Below are positions 45,013 through 52,846 of a DNA stretch of 53,692 bases, piece after piece. The translations under genes and the position numbers were made by a program. Source of the stretch: Vicinamibacterales bacterium (GTDB taxonomy: Bacteria; Acidobacteriota; Vicinamibacteria; Vicinamibacterales; UBA8438); NCBI GenBank assembly GCA_937766455.1, contig CALLXD010000029.1, positions 1 to 53,692 on the forward strand. Direction: 5' to 3'. The notes under the pieces were generated by a model that worked only from the letters and a program-made list of their open reading frames with translations, did not search any database and was not told the DNA's origin. Within the stretch, counting starts at the first letter, position 1, and each line of letters starts with the position of its first letter.

Positions 45013-45771
45013 TCAATCAATCGCGAAGCAATAGAAGAGCCCCGCGCCGCCTGTGGCGACCAAGTCCTCCTGACCACAACCGCGGGAGGGATGCTCGGCG
45101 TTCCACGAGTTCACCCCGTCGCCCCGACCGGTCCGGTCGTGATGCCCCACCATGGCGCTGCCGTCGCCGCTCGCCGTCCAGTTCCCGCACGTGCGGTCTT
45201 CATCGGCCGGGAACGCGGTGCCGTCCGGCTGAGACCCGGTCAGGATGTCGTGTCGATTAGGGTCGTCGCCGACCCCGTTGACCGGGTCGAGCCGCTCGGT
45301 CGTCGCGCGTTCCTTGTTGATGTTGTTGTCGTCACTGTGGAGCGCGTCAACATCGGCAGCAATGAGCAGGGCCTCGGCGTTGTACCAGGGCCCGGTGCCG
45401 ATCCGGTCACGGGCATGCACGGCCGGCGCGGTGTCGGTGGCGGACGTGCTCAGATACGCCCGCCACGTATGGTCACCGGCATACTCCGCCTGAGCGAGCG
45501 CCTGGCAGTGGGCGTCGGCTCCCGCAAGTCCTCCCAGATCGCCGCCGGTTCCAGGGCCGACGCTGGTAATGAAGAAGGTGGTGACCGACTTGGCGCCACC
45601 CATCTCGATCATGTCCGGCACGGTTGGTTCGGGATCCGGATCTGGCATCGCGGTCTGAGGCGGGGACGCGGACTCGGGGGCCGGGGGCTCGGCCTCCGCG
45701 CACGCGAGGGCCCCAACGGATAGCAAGCAGGCGAGACCGACGAGGGCCGGTCTGCGTGTGAGGTGTCTCAT
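45013..45771 (-). CDS. Lectin-like (C-type lectin/endostatin fold) lipoprotein
   Basis: A 252-residue exported protein. The signal peptide ends GALAC (C24) and is followed by a Pro-rich linker. The folded part reads VTTFFITSVGPGTGGDLGGL, GADAHCQALAQ, WRAYLSTSA, DRTCGNWTASGDG and GAGLFYCFAID. The Cys pattern and the opening 'FFITSVG' are typical of a bacterial lectin-like domain related to collagen XV/XVIII endostatin. It would bind surface sugars or proteins. AGGAG stands before ATG 45771. It ends by the REP-like pair. Confidence 0.7.
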   Translation of the reverse strand: MRHLTRRPALVGLACLLSVGALACAEAEPPAPESASPPQTAMPDPDPEPTVPDMIEMGGAKSVTTFFITSVGPGTGGDLGGLAGADAHCQALAQAEYAGDHTWRAYLSTSATDTAPAVHARDRIGTGPWYNAEALLIAADVDALHSDDNNINKERATTERLDPVNGVGDDPNRHDILTGSQPDGTAFPADEDRTCGNWTASGDGSAMVGHHDRTGRGDGVNSWNAEHPSRGCGQEDLVATGGAGLFYCFAID

Positions 45772-45848
45772 CTGAGTTCTCCTGTCCGGTATGGTGCCCG
45801 TGGGCTGCGGTCGCGTCAACCCTCACCCGTGGCTCGCGTGGTCAGACG

Positions 45849-45854
45849 TATAAT
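45849..45854 (+). promoter_or_regulatory. -10 box TATAAT ahead of the SDR-aldose dehydrogenase unit
   Basis: A perfect TATAAT lies 55 bases before ATG 45910, giving a normal leader. No -35 is clear. It is the only consensus match in the intergenic DNA ahead of this unit. Confidence 0.35.
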
Positions 45855-45909
45855 CGCCTCACTCTTCATCTTGTCGAGGCAGGATTCGGAACGGCAGAGG
45901 AACCAGCGA

Positions 45910-46608
45910 ATGGAACCGAAACGATTCTTGATTACCGGGGGCAGCCAAGGCATCGGGGCGGCGCTGGTCGGTTTGGCACGCCAAGAGGGGCACACCGTGG
46001 TCTTTACGGGCCGACACGAGAAGACCATCGCGCCGGTGGCCAGCGAGACGGGCGCCGTCGGGGTTACGGCCGACAGTCGCGTCGAGACTGACAACGCACG
46101 TGTCATCGAGACCTGCCAACGACAGATGGGGGGCATCGACGTCCTGGTGAACAATGCCGCCTCCTGGTATGACGCGGCGATCGGCGAGTTGGACATGGAC
46201 GCCATGCGCCGCCTGTTCGACAGCAACGTCTTTGGCATGGTCGATTTGACCAACCGTGTCGTGCCTCTCATGAAGGCGCAGCAGCGAGGCGACATCGTCA
46301 ACCTCTCGTCAACGTCAGGGACGAAGGGGCGCAAACTCGGCACCGCCTATGCGGCCAGCAAGTGGGCGGTGCGCGGCATCACCCAATGCTGGCAGGCTGA
46401 GCTGCGCCCGCACAGTATTCGCGTGGTGAGCATCTGTCCCTCGGAGGTCCAGACCCGGTGGGGGGGCCGTGACGGGCGAGACAATCCGAACAAGCTCTAC
46501 GCGGTCGACGTCGCCCAGACGATCATGGCGGCGCTTGCTATGCATCCCCGGGCGTTCTGGCCGGAGTTGTCGGTGTTTGCGACGAACCCGTGGAAGGAAG
46601 AGTCATGA
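45910..46608 (+). CDS. Short-chain dehydrogenase/reductase
   Basis: A 232-residue cytosolic SDR. The nucleotide-binding motif GGSQGIG is at 10-16, with NNAA and the catalytic Ser and YAASK (Tyr-x-x-x-Lys) following. The segment ICPSEVQTRWGGRDG resembles 3-oxoacyl-ACP reductase-like enzymes. The substrate is not known. Its stop overlaps the start of the aldose dehydrogenase gene (ATGA at 46605-46608), so the two are translated together, one in the cytosol and one exported. Confidence 0.85.
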   Translation: MEPKRFLITGGSQGIGAALVGLARQEGHTVVFTGRHEKTIAPVASETGAVGVTADSRVETDNARVIETCQRQMGGIDVLVNNAASWYDAAIGELDMDAMRRLFDSNVFGMVDLTNRVVPLMKAQQRGDIVNLSSTSGTKGRKLGTAYAASKWAVRGITQCWQAELRPHSIRVVSICPSEVQTRWGGRDGRDNPNKLYAVDVAQTIMAALAMHPRAFWPELSVFATNPWKEES

Positions 46609-47831
46609 CAGCGAGACCCAGACCTGACGCCAGCGCGTGTCTGGCCACACTCGGGGTGTGGTTGGCTGTGACAGGGACCGCCATCGCGCAGCCGCCCCCC
46701 GGACTACCGCCGTTGCCGTTGCCGGACGGACCCCGCGTGTTCGATACCGCGGAGCATCCCCAGGTGCGGGTCGTGGTCGTGACGCGTGGCCTGTCACACC
46801 CGTGGGGGCTCGCGTTTCTGCCAGACGGGAGTCTGCTCGTGACCGAGCGTGACGGCCGCCTGCGTGTCATACGGGACGGCGTGCTGGACCCCCAGCCGGT
46901 GTCCGGCGTGCCGGACGTGCACACAGGCGGACTGGCTGGCCTGATGGACGTGGCCCTCCATCCGCAATTTGCTGAGAATGCCTGGGTCTACCTCACGTAC
47001 TCCAAGCCGATGGGGCCGGGCGAGAATGACGACGTGCGGGTGGCGCTCGCTCGCGGCAGACTTGATGGGTTGGCGCTTCGGGACGTGCGCGATCTGTTCC
47101 TCTCGGATCCAGTTGGCGGGGGGGGCACCGCCGCCTCCCGCGTGGTCTTCGGCCGGGACGGCACGTTGTTCATGACCGTGGGTGGGGCGTTTGGCGCCAG
47201 CGCCGGGGGCAAGCGCGCGCAGGATCCGGCCAACACGATTGGAAAACTGGTGCGGCTGGAGGACGATGGGGGCATCCCTGACGACAACCCCTTCGTAGGG
47301 CTAGACGGCTTTCGCCCCGAGGTCTTTTCGTCGGGCCATCGCAATCAGTTGGGATTGACCGTCCACCCCGACACCGGAGCGATCTGGGCGCACGAGAACG
47401 GGCCGCAGGGGGGCGATGAAGTGAACCTGATTCGCGCCGGTGCCAACTACGGTTGGCCCGTGGTGTCCCACAGCCGCGAATACTCGGGTGGGAGGGTGGC
47501 GGCCCGAACCTACGCGGAGGGAATGGCACCGTCAGAGATCGTCTGGTTGCCGGCCATCGCGCCGTCGGGCATGGTGTTCTACGACGGTGACCGCTTTCCA
47601 GGCTGGAAGGGAAATTTGTTCGTCGGGGCGCTCAGGATCGGCAGCATCCGGAACACCGGGCACTTGCAAAGGATCGTGTTCAACGAGGAGGGACAAGAAG
47701 CCCGGCGCGAATCCCTCCTGACGGAGCTACGACAGCGGATTCGTGACGTCCGGCAAGGACCGGACGGCCTGCTCTATGTGTTGACAGACGCCGACGAGGC
47801 CGGGCTGCTACGGTTGGAGCCGGTCGACTAG
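46605..47831 (+). CDS. PQQ-dependent aldose sugar dehydrogenase (Asd/YliI type), exported
   Basis: A 408-residue soluble quinoprotein with a signal peptide (LATLGVWLAVTGTAIAQ) and the GSDH beta-propeller. Landmarks are LSHPWGLAFLPDGSLLVTER, LMDVALHPQFAENAWVYLTY, GHRNQLGLTVHPDTGAIWAHENG, GGDEVNLIRAGANYGWPVVS and APSGMVFYDGDRFPGWKG, which line the PQQ and Ca2+ sites. It oxidises aldoses to lactones. This differs from the eight-blade PQQ dehydrogenases at 12042 and 28984. The lactones it makes could be opened by an SMP-30 enzyme such as that at 237. Confidence 0.85.
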   Translation: MTARPRPDASACLATLGVWLAVTGTAIAQPPPGLPPLPLPDGPRVFDTAEHPQVRVVVVTRGLSHPWGLAFLPDGSLLVTERDGRLRVIRDGVLDPQPVSGVPDVHTGGLAGLMDVALHPQFAENAWVYLTYSKPMGPGENDDVRVALARGRLDGLALRDVRDLFLSDPVGGGGTAASRVVFGRDGTLFMTVGGAFGASAGGKRAQDPANTIGKLVRLEDDGGIPDDNPFVGLDGFRPEVFSSGHRNQLGLTVHPDTGAIWAHENGPQGGDEVNLIRAGANYGWPVVSHSREYSGGRVAARTYAEGMAPSEIVWLPAIAPSGMVFYDGDRFPGWKGNLFVGALRIGSIRNTGHLQRIVFNEEGQEARRESLLTELRQRIRDVRQGPDGLLYVLTDADEAGLLRLEPVD

Positions 47832-47904
47832 TCGAGGACGCGCGCGGTTATGCGCCTGGCGTTGGGACCGCGGCGCCGCACCGGGCGCCGACGCCCCCAG
47901 ACGA

Positions 47905-48903
47905 CTATGGGGTGACGGTCACTGTGACGTCGCCATCCACGCCCAACGCGCCGTCAGACGCGAGACAGCGCAGCACGTAGGTACCGGGTTCATCGAAGGT
48001 CACCTCGACGTCCCAGGTGTCGTTGTCTGGCAGTGGTGGTGGGTACCAATAGTTGGCCCAGGGCGAGTTCGCATGCACCCGGGTGTCTTCCCATACTTTG
48101 ATCTGCTCTGGCGAGAAGGTGACTGCGCCTTCGCCTCGATAGACGTACCATGACACACGCAGTCCGGTCGCGCTGCCAACGGTGATCTGGCGCGGCTTCA
48201 TCCATCCGGCCGGTACGTCAGCTGCACCTCGACCGAACGGGCTGGTACTTCGGCGCGGCTCCGTGGCCTTGGGCACGCCATCGTCGGTGGCGACGGCCGT
48301 CAGACGCACCGGCTCGCCGACTCGGACGGTGCGGCGGTCGACGGGTCCTTCGACCCGTAGCGTCGGCGCCACATTTGCCCGAATCACGGGGTTGGTCGTG
48401 CCAGCACCGATGGCTCCCTGTTCCGACGCCTTGATCAGTCCATCAACCCGATAGTCGAGCCTCAGCGAGGCGTACGCACTGACCGTGGTTCCGTTCGCGG
48501 TCAACGTCCAGATGACCTCGTCCGCTTCTCTGAAGTCCTCGGGCACGGGGACCCGGAACACGAATCGGTTGCGGCGGGGGAGGAAACGAGTCGGCTGTCC
48601 CTGGTCAGCGACGGCGGCATCAAAGGCCGCTGGGTCCGCGCCCCCGCTGCCAGCGGCGCCCAGGACAAAGTAGTTGTTCGGGCCGACCGGCACATTCGGC
48701 TCCTGCTCCCAGTTCGCGTTCATGTAACCGAACAGGAAATACCGGGAGCCGTCCTCCTCCTGCTCCCACCCTTCATAGGCGGTCGACACTGGTTGTTCCG
48801 AGCGGTAGCTCAGCTGGGCATCGGCGTCGGGCGCACAGAGCGCCATCGCCGCCAGGATGCCAATCGCCGCAGTCAGTGTGGGCCGATTGGTCGCGTGGCT
48901 CAC
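47905..48903 (-). CDS. Secreted protein with a C-terminal Ig/PKD-like domain
   Basis: A 332-residue exported protein of unknown function. A signal peptide (ILAAMALCAPDADAQ) is followed by an N-terminal domain with YEGWEQEEDGSRYFLFGYMN and NRFVFRVPVPEDF, then RRTVRVGEPVRLTAVATDDG and a final EPGTYVLRCLASDGALGVDG strand pair of a PKD/cadherin-like sandwich. It starts inside the stop of the heme-copper monooxygenase-like gene (ATGA at 48900-48903), so it is probably a partner of that protein. Confidence 0.65.
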   Translation of the reverse strand: MSHATNRPTLTAAIGILAAMALCAPDADAQLSYRSEQPVSTAYEGWEQEEDGSRYFLFGYMNANWEQEPNVPVGPNNYFVLGAAGSGGADPAAFDAAVADQGQPTRFLPRRNRFVFRVPVPEDFREADEVIWTLTANGTTVSAYASLRLDYRVDGLIKASEQGAIGAGTTNPVIRANVAPTLRVEGPVDRRTVRVGEPVRLTAVATDDGVPKATEPRRSTSPFGRGAADVPAGWMKPRQITVGSATGLRVSWYVYRGEGAVTFSPEQIKVWEDTRVHANSPWANYWYPPPLPDNDTWDVEVTFDEPGTYVLRCLASDGALGVDGDVTVTVTP

Positions 48904-50456
48904 TGTTGCTGCCCGTCCTGTTCTTGCCCACCCTGCGCGTCCGCCTCAGCTTTGGCTTCTGCGGCCGCTTCCTCGGCTGTGTCGAGCGCAATCTTGGCGG
49001 CCGCCAGCTTTTTCTCGGCCGCCGCGACCTTGGCCTCGGTGGTCAGTTCTTCAGGAATGACTTGGCAGAGCGGGCACCCGATGATGTGGTCGTTGCGCGT
49101 GACATTGCGCAGCTCGCGGCGCTCGTTCATCGCCTCCTGAAACTGCTCGTCCGACATCGAGACCCCATTGCCCAGGTCGATGAACATGTTCGACACAGAC
49201 CGGTTGCCGGAGCCTTGCCAGTTGCGTGGGTCGGGGATGTTCTTGTTGGCTTCCGTGTTGTCCATCTCCCCGGTGATGTGGAGGATGGTGCCCTTCGGCA
49301 ACAGCGGCTCGTAGCCGTGCTCATACTGGTAACCACGCACCCAGTTGTGGTCGTATCCCGCGCACGTCAACGTTTCAACGTTGATTCCCCAGATCGCTTC
49401 CAGGCACATCCGCGCGCCCGGGGCGTGCAGATGCGGCTCGAATGTGGTGATTTTGGTGTTTTCAGGCAGCACATAGTAGGCGTGCAGTTCCTGGTTTTTC
49501 TTGTTCGCCTGAATGTCGATATCCACGCCGTTGCCGAGAGGTCGTAGCGACCACCGGAACTTCGGCTCGTAGTCCTCCGGCTGGAAGCGCCACCCGATTT
49601 CCAGGTGCGACTTGGTGTCCTTGCCGTTCGAGTGCAAGTGGACCGAGTCGGATACCACCTTGGCGTTGGCGTGCAGGAGCGGGGAGCCATCTGGATCGAA
49701 CACATCCGCGTTGCGGCCGACCTCGTGGACTGGCCAGAACGACGCCGCGCTCGGGCGACCGTCGTCGCCAATGACCTGGGTGCTCCAGATCATGTGGTGG
49801 AACACGAACCGTCCACCGACTGTCTCGCGCGAGTCCTCGGTGTCCAGGACGTCGTTGACTTCTCGAATTTCTACCGACGCGACATACCGATCGGTCGAGA
49901 TGCCCACGTCAACCGGCGCGATTTCGCCCCACCAGTCGGGGGCGTCACCGGCCATGATGAGATCTTCTGTCACGGTGATGAGATCGGGCTCGCCAGCCGT
50001 CCAGAGTCCCGCGCCGCCAACCGGTTTCAGTGGCGGCATGTCGGCGGGGTTGCCCCGCGGGGCGCCGTTGTCCGCCCAGGCCGCCATCTTCGCCACTTCC
50101 TCGTTACTCAACGACGGATCAAATTGATATGCCTGGATGCCGATGTTCTTCTCGACATACCACGGGGGCATGACGCCGGCCACCGGGCCCATCCCCGTCC
50201 GCATCTTCATGGCGCGGGCCCAGGGGCGTGCATCTTCATAGGTGATCAGCGACATGGGCGCGACGGAGTCGGGCTGGTGGCAGTGCTGGCAGCTGCGCTG
50301 CAAGATCGGCGCGATGTCCTTCGTGAAGGTCACCTCGTCGTGATCGGCCGGTGCGCTTTGTCCGGCCGAACCGATGGCAGGGAGCGCCAGGCTCACGGCC
50401 ACCGACAGTGCCCCGAACAGACTCGACTTCACATGATAAAACTGATGCGATCTCAT
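48900..50456 (-). CDS. Exported cytochrome c / copper type II monooxygenase-like fusion
   Basis: A 518-residue protein. The signal peptide precedes a cytochrome c module with CQHCH at 56-60 and a PMSLITYEDARPWA helix. The middle and C-terminal part resembles the two-domain copper type II ascorbate-dependent monooxygenase fold: FVFHHMIWST, HLHSNGKDTKSHLEIGWRF and FEPHLHAPGARMCLEA hold His and Met copper-site candidates. Near the end NDHIIGCPLCQV provides another CxxC pair. The last 45 residues are an Ala/Glu/Lys coiled coil ending in a Gln-rich tail. AAGGGG lies before ATG 50456. Confidence 0.75.
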   Translation of the reverse strand: MRSHQFYHVKSSLFGALSVAVSLALPAIGSAGQSAPADHDEVTFTKDIAPILQRSCQHCHQPDSVAPMSLITYEDARPWARAMKMRTGMGPVAGVMPPWYVEKNIGIQAYQFDPSLSNEEVAKMAAWADNGAPRGNPADMPPLKPVGGAGLWTAGEPDLITVTEDLIMAGDAPDWWGEIAPVDVGISTDRYVASVEIREVNDVLDTEDSRETVGGRFVFHHMIWSTQVIGDDGRPSAASFWPVHEVGRNADVFDPDGSPLLHANAKVVSDSVHLHSNGKDTKSHLEIGWRFQPEDYEPKFRWSLRPLGNGVDIDIQANKKNQELHAYYVLPENTKITTFEPHLHAPGARMCLEAIWGINVETLTCAGYDHNWVRGYQYEHGYEPLLPKGTILHITGEMDNTEANKNIPDPRNWQGSGNRSVSNMFIDLGNGVSMSDEQFQEAMNERRELRNVTRNDHIIGCPLCQVIPEELTTEAKVAAAEKKLAAAKIALDTAEEAAAEAKAEADAQGGQEQDGQQQ

Positions 50457-50627
50457 GAAAAACCCCTTCGTTGCCAGGACACGCCGATGTCTGGATCAGG
50501 TAATTACGGCAGGATACGCCGCCAGTCGTGCGATGTCTATGGGACCTAAGGCGTAAATAGTGAGCGTCGACGGACGGCGGATTCGAATTGGGGCGTAGTT
50601 GCCCGAATCTGATACAGATACAGATCG

Positions 50628-51284
50628 ATGCCGAAACGACCGACTGCGCAGTCACGACTCGACGCACACGTGCGCGAGTTGCTCCGCTGTACGACGTGTC
50701 CGAAGATGCACCGGCCCGCGGTCAGCGGCGGGGCGGTGATGAGCCGGGTGTTGCTCGTTGGGCAAGCGCCAGGCGACAAGGAACCGGTGTTAGGGCGGCC
50801 GTTCGCGTGGACCGCGGGTCGAACCCTCTTTCGTTGGTTCGAGGAGAGCTGCGGGATGGACGAAGCCGCGTTCCGCGCCTCCGTCTACATGGCCGCGGTA
50901 TGCCGGTGTTTTCCGGGGAAGAAAGCCACCGGGGGCGATCGGGTGCCCTCACGAGAGGAAATCGCCAACTGCGCGGTCTGGCTGGAGGCGGAATTCGACC
51001 TGCTCAAACCGCAGTTGGTGATCCCGGTCGGCAAACTCGCGATTGCGCAGTTCATCCCGTGTCCTTCGCTCGTCGAGATTATCGGGACGTCACATCGCGT
51101 GCGGCGTGCGGGGCGTGCGATCGACCTGATTCCGCTGCCGCATCCTTCAGGCGCCTCTCCCTGGCCTCGTATGGAGCCTGGCAAGACACTGCTCGGGCAC
51201 GCAATGCGGCTGATCGCTGCGCACCCCGCGTTCGTGGCGGCAAAAAAAAGAGCGCCGCACCCGGTCGGGCGCGACGCTCTCTAG
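50628..51284 (+). CDS. Uracil-DNA glycosylase family protein (GQAPG type)
   Basis: A 218-residue cytosolic DNA repair enzyme that removes uracil or related bases. It carries the Fe-S cysteine pair CTTCP at 21-25 and later cysteines in VCRCFPG and NCAVWL, the water-activating motif VGQAPGDKEPVLGRPF and the DNA-intercalating motif LPHPSGASPWP. GQAPG in place of GEAPG is a known variant in the family 4-related group. The final 15 codons lie over a minus-strand terminator (51242-51280), so the C-terminal tail is probably not conserved. It is divergent from the monooxygenase-like gene. Confidence 0.8.
   Translation: MPKRPTAQSRLDAHVRELLRCTTCPKMHRPAVSGGAVMSRVLLVGQAPGDKEPVLGRPFAWTAGRTLFRWFEESCGMDEAAFRASVYMAAVCRCFPGKKATGGDRVPSREEIANCAVWLEAEFDLLKPQLVIPVGKLAIAQFIPCPSLVEIIGTSHRVRRAGRAIDLIPLPHPSGASPWPRMEPGKTLLGHAMRLIAAHPAFVAAKKRAPHPVGRDAL
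51242..51280 (-). terminator. Rho-independent terminator of the NIPSNAP gene, inside the glycosylase 3' end
   Basis: The 15-bp stem (51249-51263 with 51266-51280) is followed on the minus strand by eight U's. Its two irregular positions become G-U pairs only in the minus-strand RNA, so it serves the NIPSNAP transcript. It overlaps the last codons of the plus-strand glycosylase gene. Confidence 0.75.
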
Positions 51285-51354
51285 CGGATGGGCATGGTCC
51301 CCTCGGCCCGGTTGGGCCGCCACGGGACAAAACCCGCCCAAGGTGGTACGGTTC

Positions 51355-51813
51355 CTACTTCAGATTCGAGTAGTCCGTGGGACTCATCCAGTAGACCTCG
51401 GCGCTGATCGGCACCGGGTATTTCGCCAGTAGGGCGTCCCACGCCGGATCAGCCGCGAATTTCGCCCAGACGTCCTGCCGCTGCTCGAGATCATCGTAGG
51501 CCAACATCCAGACCAGTGTGTTCGGATCGTCAAGACGCTGCCAGACCGCGATCACCTCAGCTCCATGCTTCTCGAAGATGGAGACCTCTTCCTCGCGGAA
51601 GCGCTGATGCAGGGTGTCGATGTCACCGCCGTCGGCGACGTTTGCCGTGTACATGCGGATTTCAAAGCACCGTGCGCTCGAGTCCACGTTTTTCGAAAAA
51701 TCAGCTGGTAGCTGGCTCTTCGGACCGCACGGCGGCGGCCCTGGCCGCTGGGCCTGCGCTGTTCCGGTAAACGCGAAGCCGATGACCACGGCGGCGAGAA
51801 TCGCTCGTTTCAT
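51355..51813 (-). CDS. Exported NIPSNAP-family protein
   Basis: A 152-residue protein with a signal peptide (AILAAVVIGFAFTGTAQA) and a NIPSNAP dimeric alpha/beta-barrel domain: CFEIRMYTANVADGGDID, LHQRFREEEVSIFEKHG, VIAVWQRLDDPNTLVWML and WAKFAADPAWDALLAKYP. The function in bacteria is not well defined; relatives may be small monooxygenases or stress proteins. GAGGGAG precedes ATG 51813. The 289 bases upstream to 52102 contain no feature I can support. Confidence 0.75.
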   Translation of the reverse strand: MKRAILAAVVIGFAFTGTAQAQRPGPPPCGPKSQLPADFSKNVDSSARCFEIRMYTANVADGGDIDTLHQRFREEEVSIFEKHGAEVIAVWQRLDDPNTLVWMLAYDDLEQRQDVWAKFAADPAWDALLAKYPVPISAEVYWMSPTDYSNLK

Positions 51814-52102
51814 GCCTGTCTCCCTCTCAAATGGTTGGCGGCCTCCGTGACGTGTCGGTTGTTGCCATCGGGACCGGTGCCAGGATATTTCTTCGACACC
51901 GCATTATAGGGAACTCCTTCGCGTCTCGGAAGCCGGTGGCCCGCCGCCTGGACTATTGGGCGCCTCGAATGATCGCGGGACGCGGCCCCTCGGTGCCTCG
52001 GCAGACATCCCCGCGCGACCCTGGTCCAAGCCACACGAGCTCCTCGGCCGTCGCCCTGCGGCGGTGTTCCATGGGATGCATCCTGCATCTCAGTTGCCAT
52101 CC

Positions 52103-52225
52103 TCAACCGTAGACGAGGTCGAGCCGGCCCGGACAATTCGCGACCGGGCATGCGCCCCCCAGCTCGTCGGTGGGGGACAAGGTCTCGTGAAACGGCGTGT
52201 CCGTGCTCTCCGGTTCCGCGTCCAT
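52103..52225 (-). CDS. 40-residue Cys-containing peptide
   Basis: A small gene with an excellent ribosome site: GGAGG at 52233-52237, 7 bases before ATG 52225. The peptide is acidic at first, then reads LSPTDELGGACPVANCPGRL and ends DLVYG. It follows the hypothetical gene at 52245 by 19 bases on the same strand, so it is likely co-transcribed. The GG followed by CPxxxCPG could be a knuckle-type metal site or, less likely, a leader/core boundary. I do not recognise a family. Confidence 0.5.
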   Translation of the reverse strand: MDAEPESTDTPFHETLSPTDELGGACPVANCPGRLDLVYG

Positions 52226-52244
52226 CTGTGTTCCTCCAGCCGGC

Positions 52245-52706
52245 TCATGGGTTTGATGCTTGGGTGCGGCGCGCTTGGCGCACCCGAGCTCTGGCGAGCT
52301 CGCGCAGCCGCTGTTCCAGCTCGGCCAATCCCTCGACACCGGGGCACGTCTCGGCCACGTACTGGATCCAATTCTCTACATATCGGTCGAGCCAGCGCTT
52401 GTAGTCACGACACGCGTCTTCGGTCAAGATGACCGCCAGGCCTCGGTCGGTCCAGATGGTGAAGCGTCCCGCCGCCAGATCAAACAGTTGGGCACGGTAG
52501 ACGACCCGATCGAGCGTAACCTGCGCCGAGGCGATCATCGCGGCGTCCATCGCGCGCAGTCGGTCGCGGGCCGCGTCCGTGGCCGTCGTCCAGATCGCGT
52601 GCCCCGGGGCACCGGGAGGAAACGGATTGTGCCCCTCCATCGGGTCGCGATGTGACCAGCGCGGTTGCGCCGCCTCGAGAGTCGCCGGTCGAGGCTCATC
52701 AGGCAT
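52245..52706 (-). CDS. Hypothetical cytosolic protein
   Basis: A 153-residue protein without a signal peptide or recognised domain. The middle reads LDRVVYRAQLFDLAAGRFTI, WTDRGLAVILTEDACRDYKR and WLDRYVENWIQYVAETCPG, a mixed alpha/beta pattern, and the end is a charged helix. TATACT lies 6 bases before ATG 52706 and no Shine-Dalgarno is present, supporting a leaderless start. The 40-residue peptide gene follows. Confidence 0.55.
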   Translation of the reverse strand: MPDEPRPATLEAAQPRWSHRDPMEGHNPFPPGAPGHAIWTTATDAARDRLRAMDAAMIASAQVTLDRVVYRAQLFDLAAGRFTIWTDRGLAVILTEDACRDYKRWLDRYVENWIQYVAETCPGVEGLAELEQRLRELARARVRQARRTQASNP

Positions 52707-52712
52707 CGGAAG

Positions 52713-52718
52713 AGTATA
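52713..52718 (-). promoter_or_regulatory. -10-like box TATACT ahead of the hypothetical gene
   Basis: On the minus strand TATACT ends 6 bases before ATG 52706, the same spacing as at 18087 and 25453. It marks a probable leaderless transcript. Confidence 0.45.
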
Positions 52719-52846
52719 GTGGCCTCGACCGGTCCGTCCGCGCGAGCGGGGTGAACCGCAACATATGGTGCGTGGTTGGTTTACAATGTGCGCTCACTAG
52801 TTGTGGCAGGTAGGCCGACGTCTCGCATCATCCGTGTCTGGTGCCT

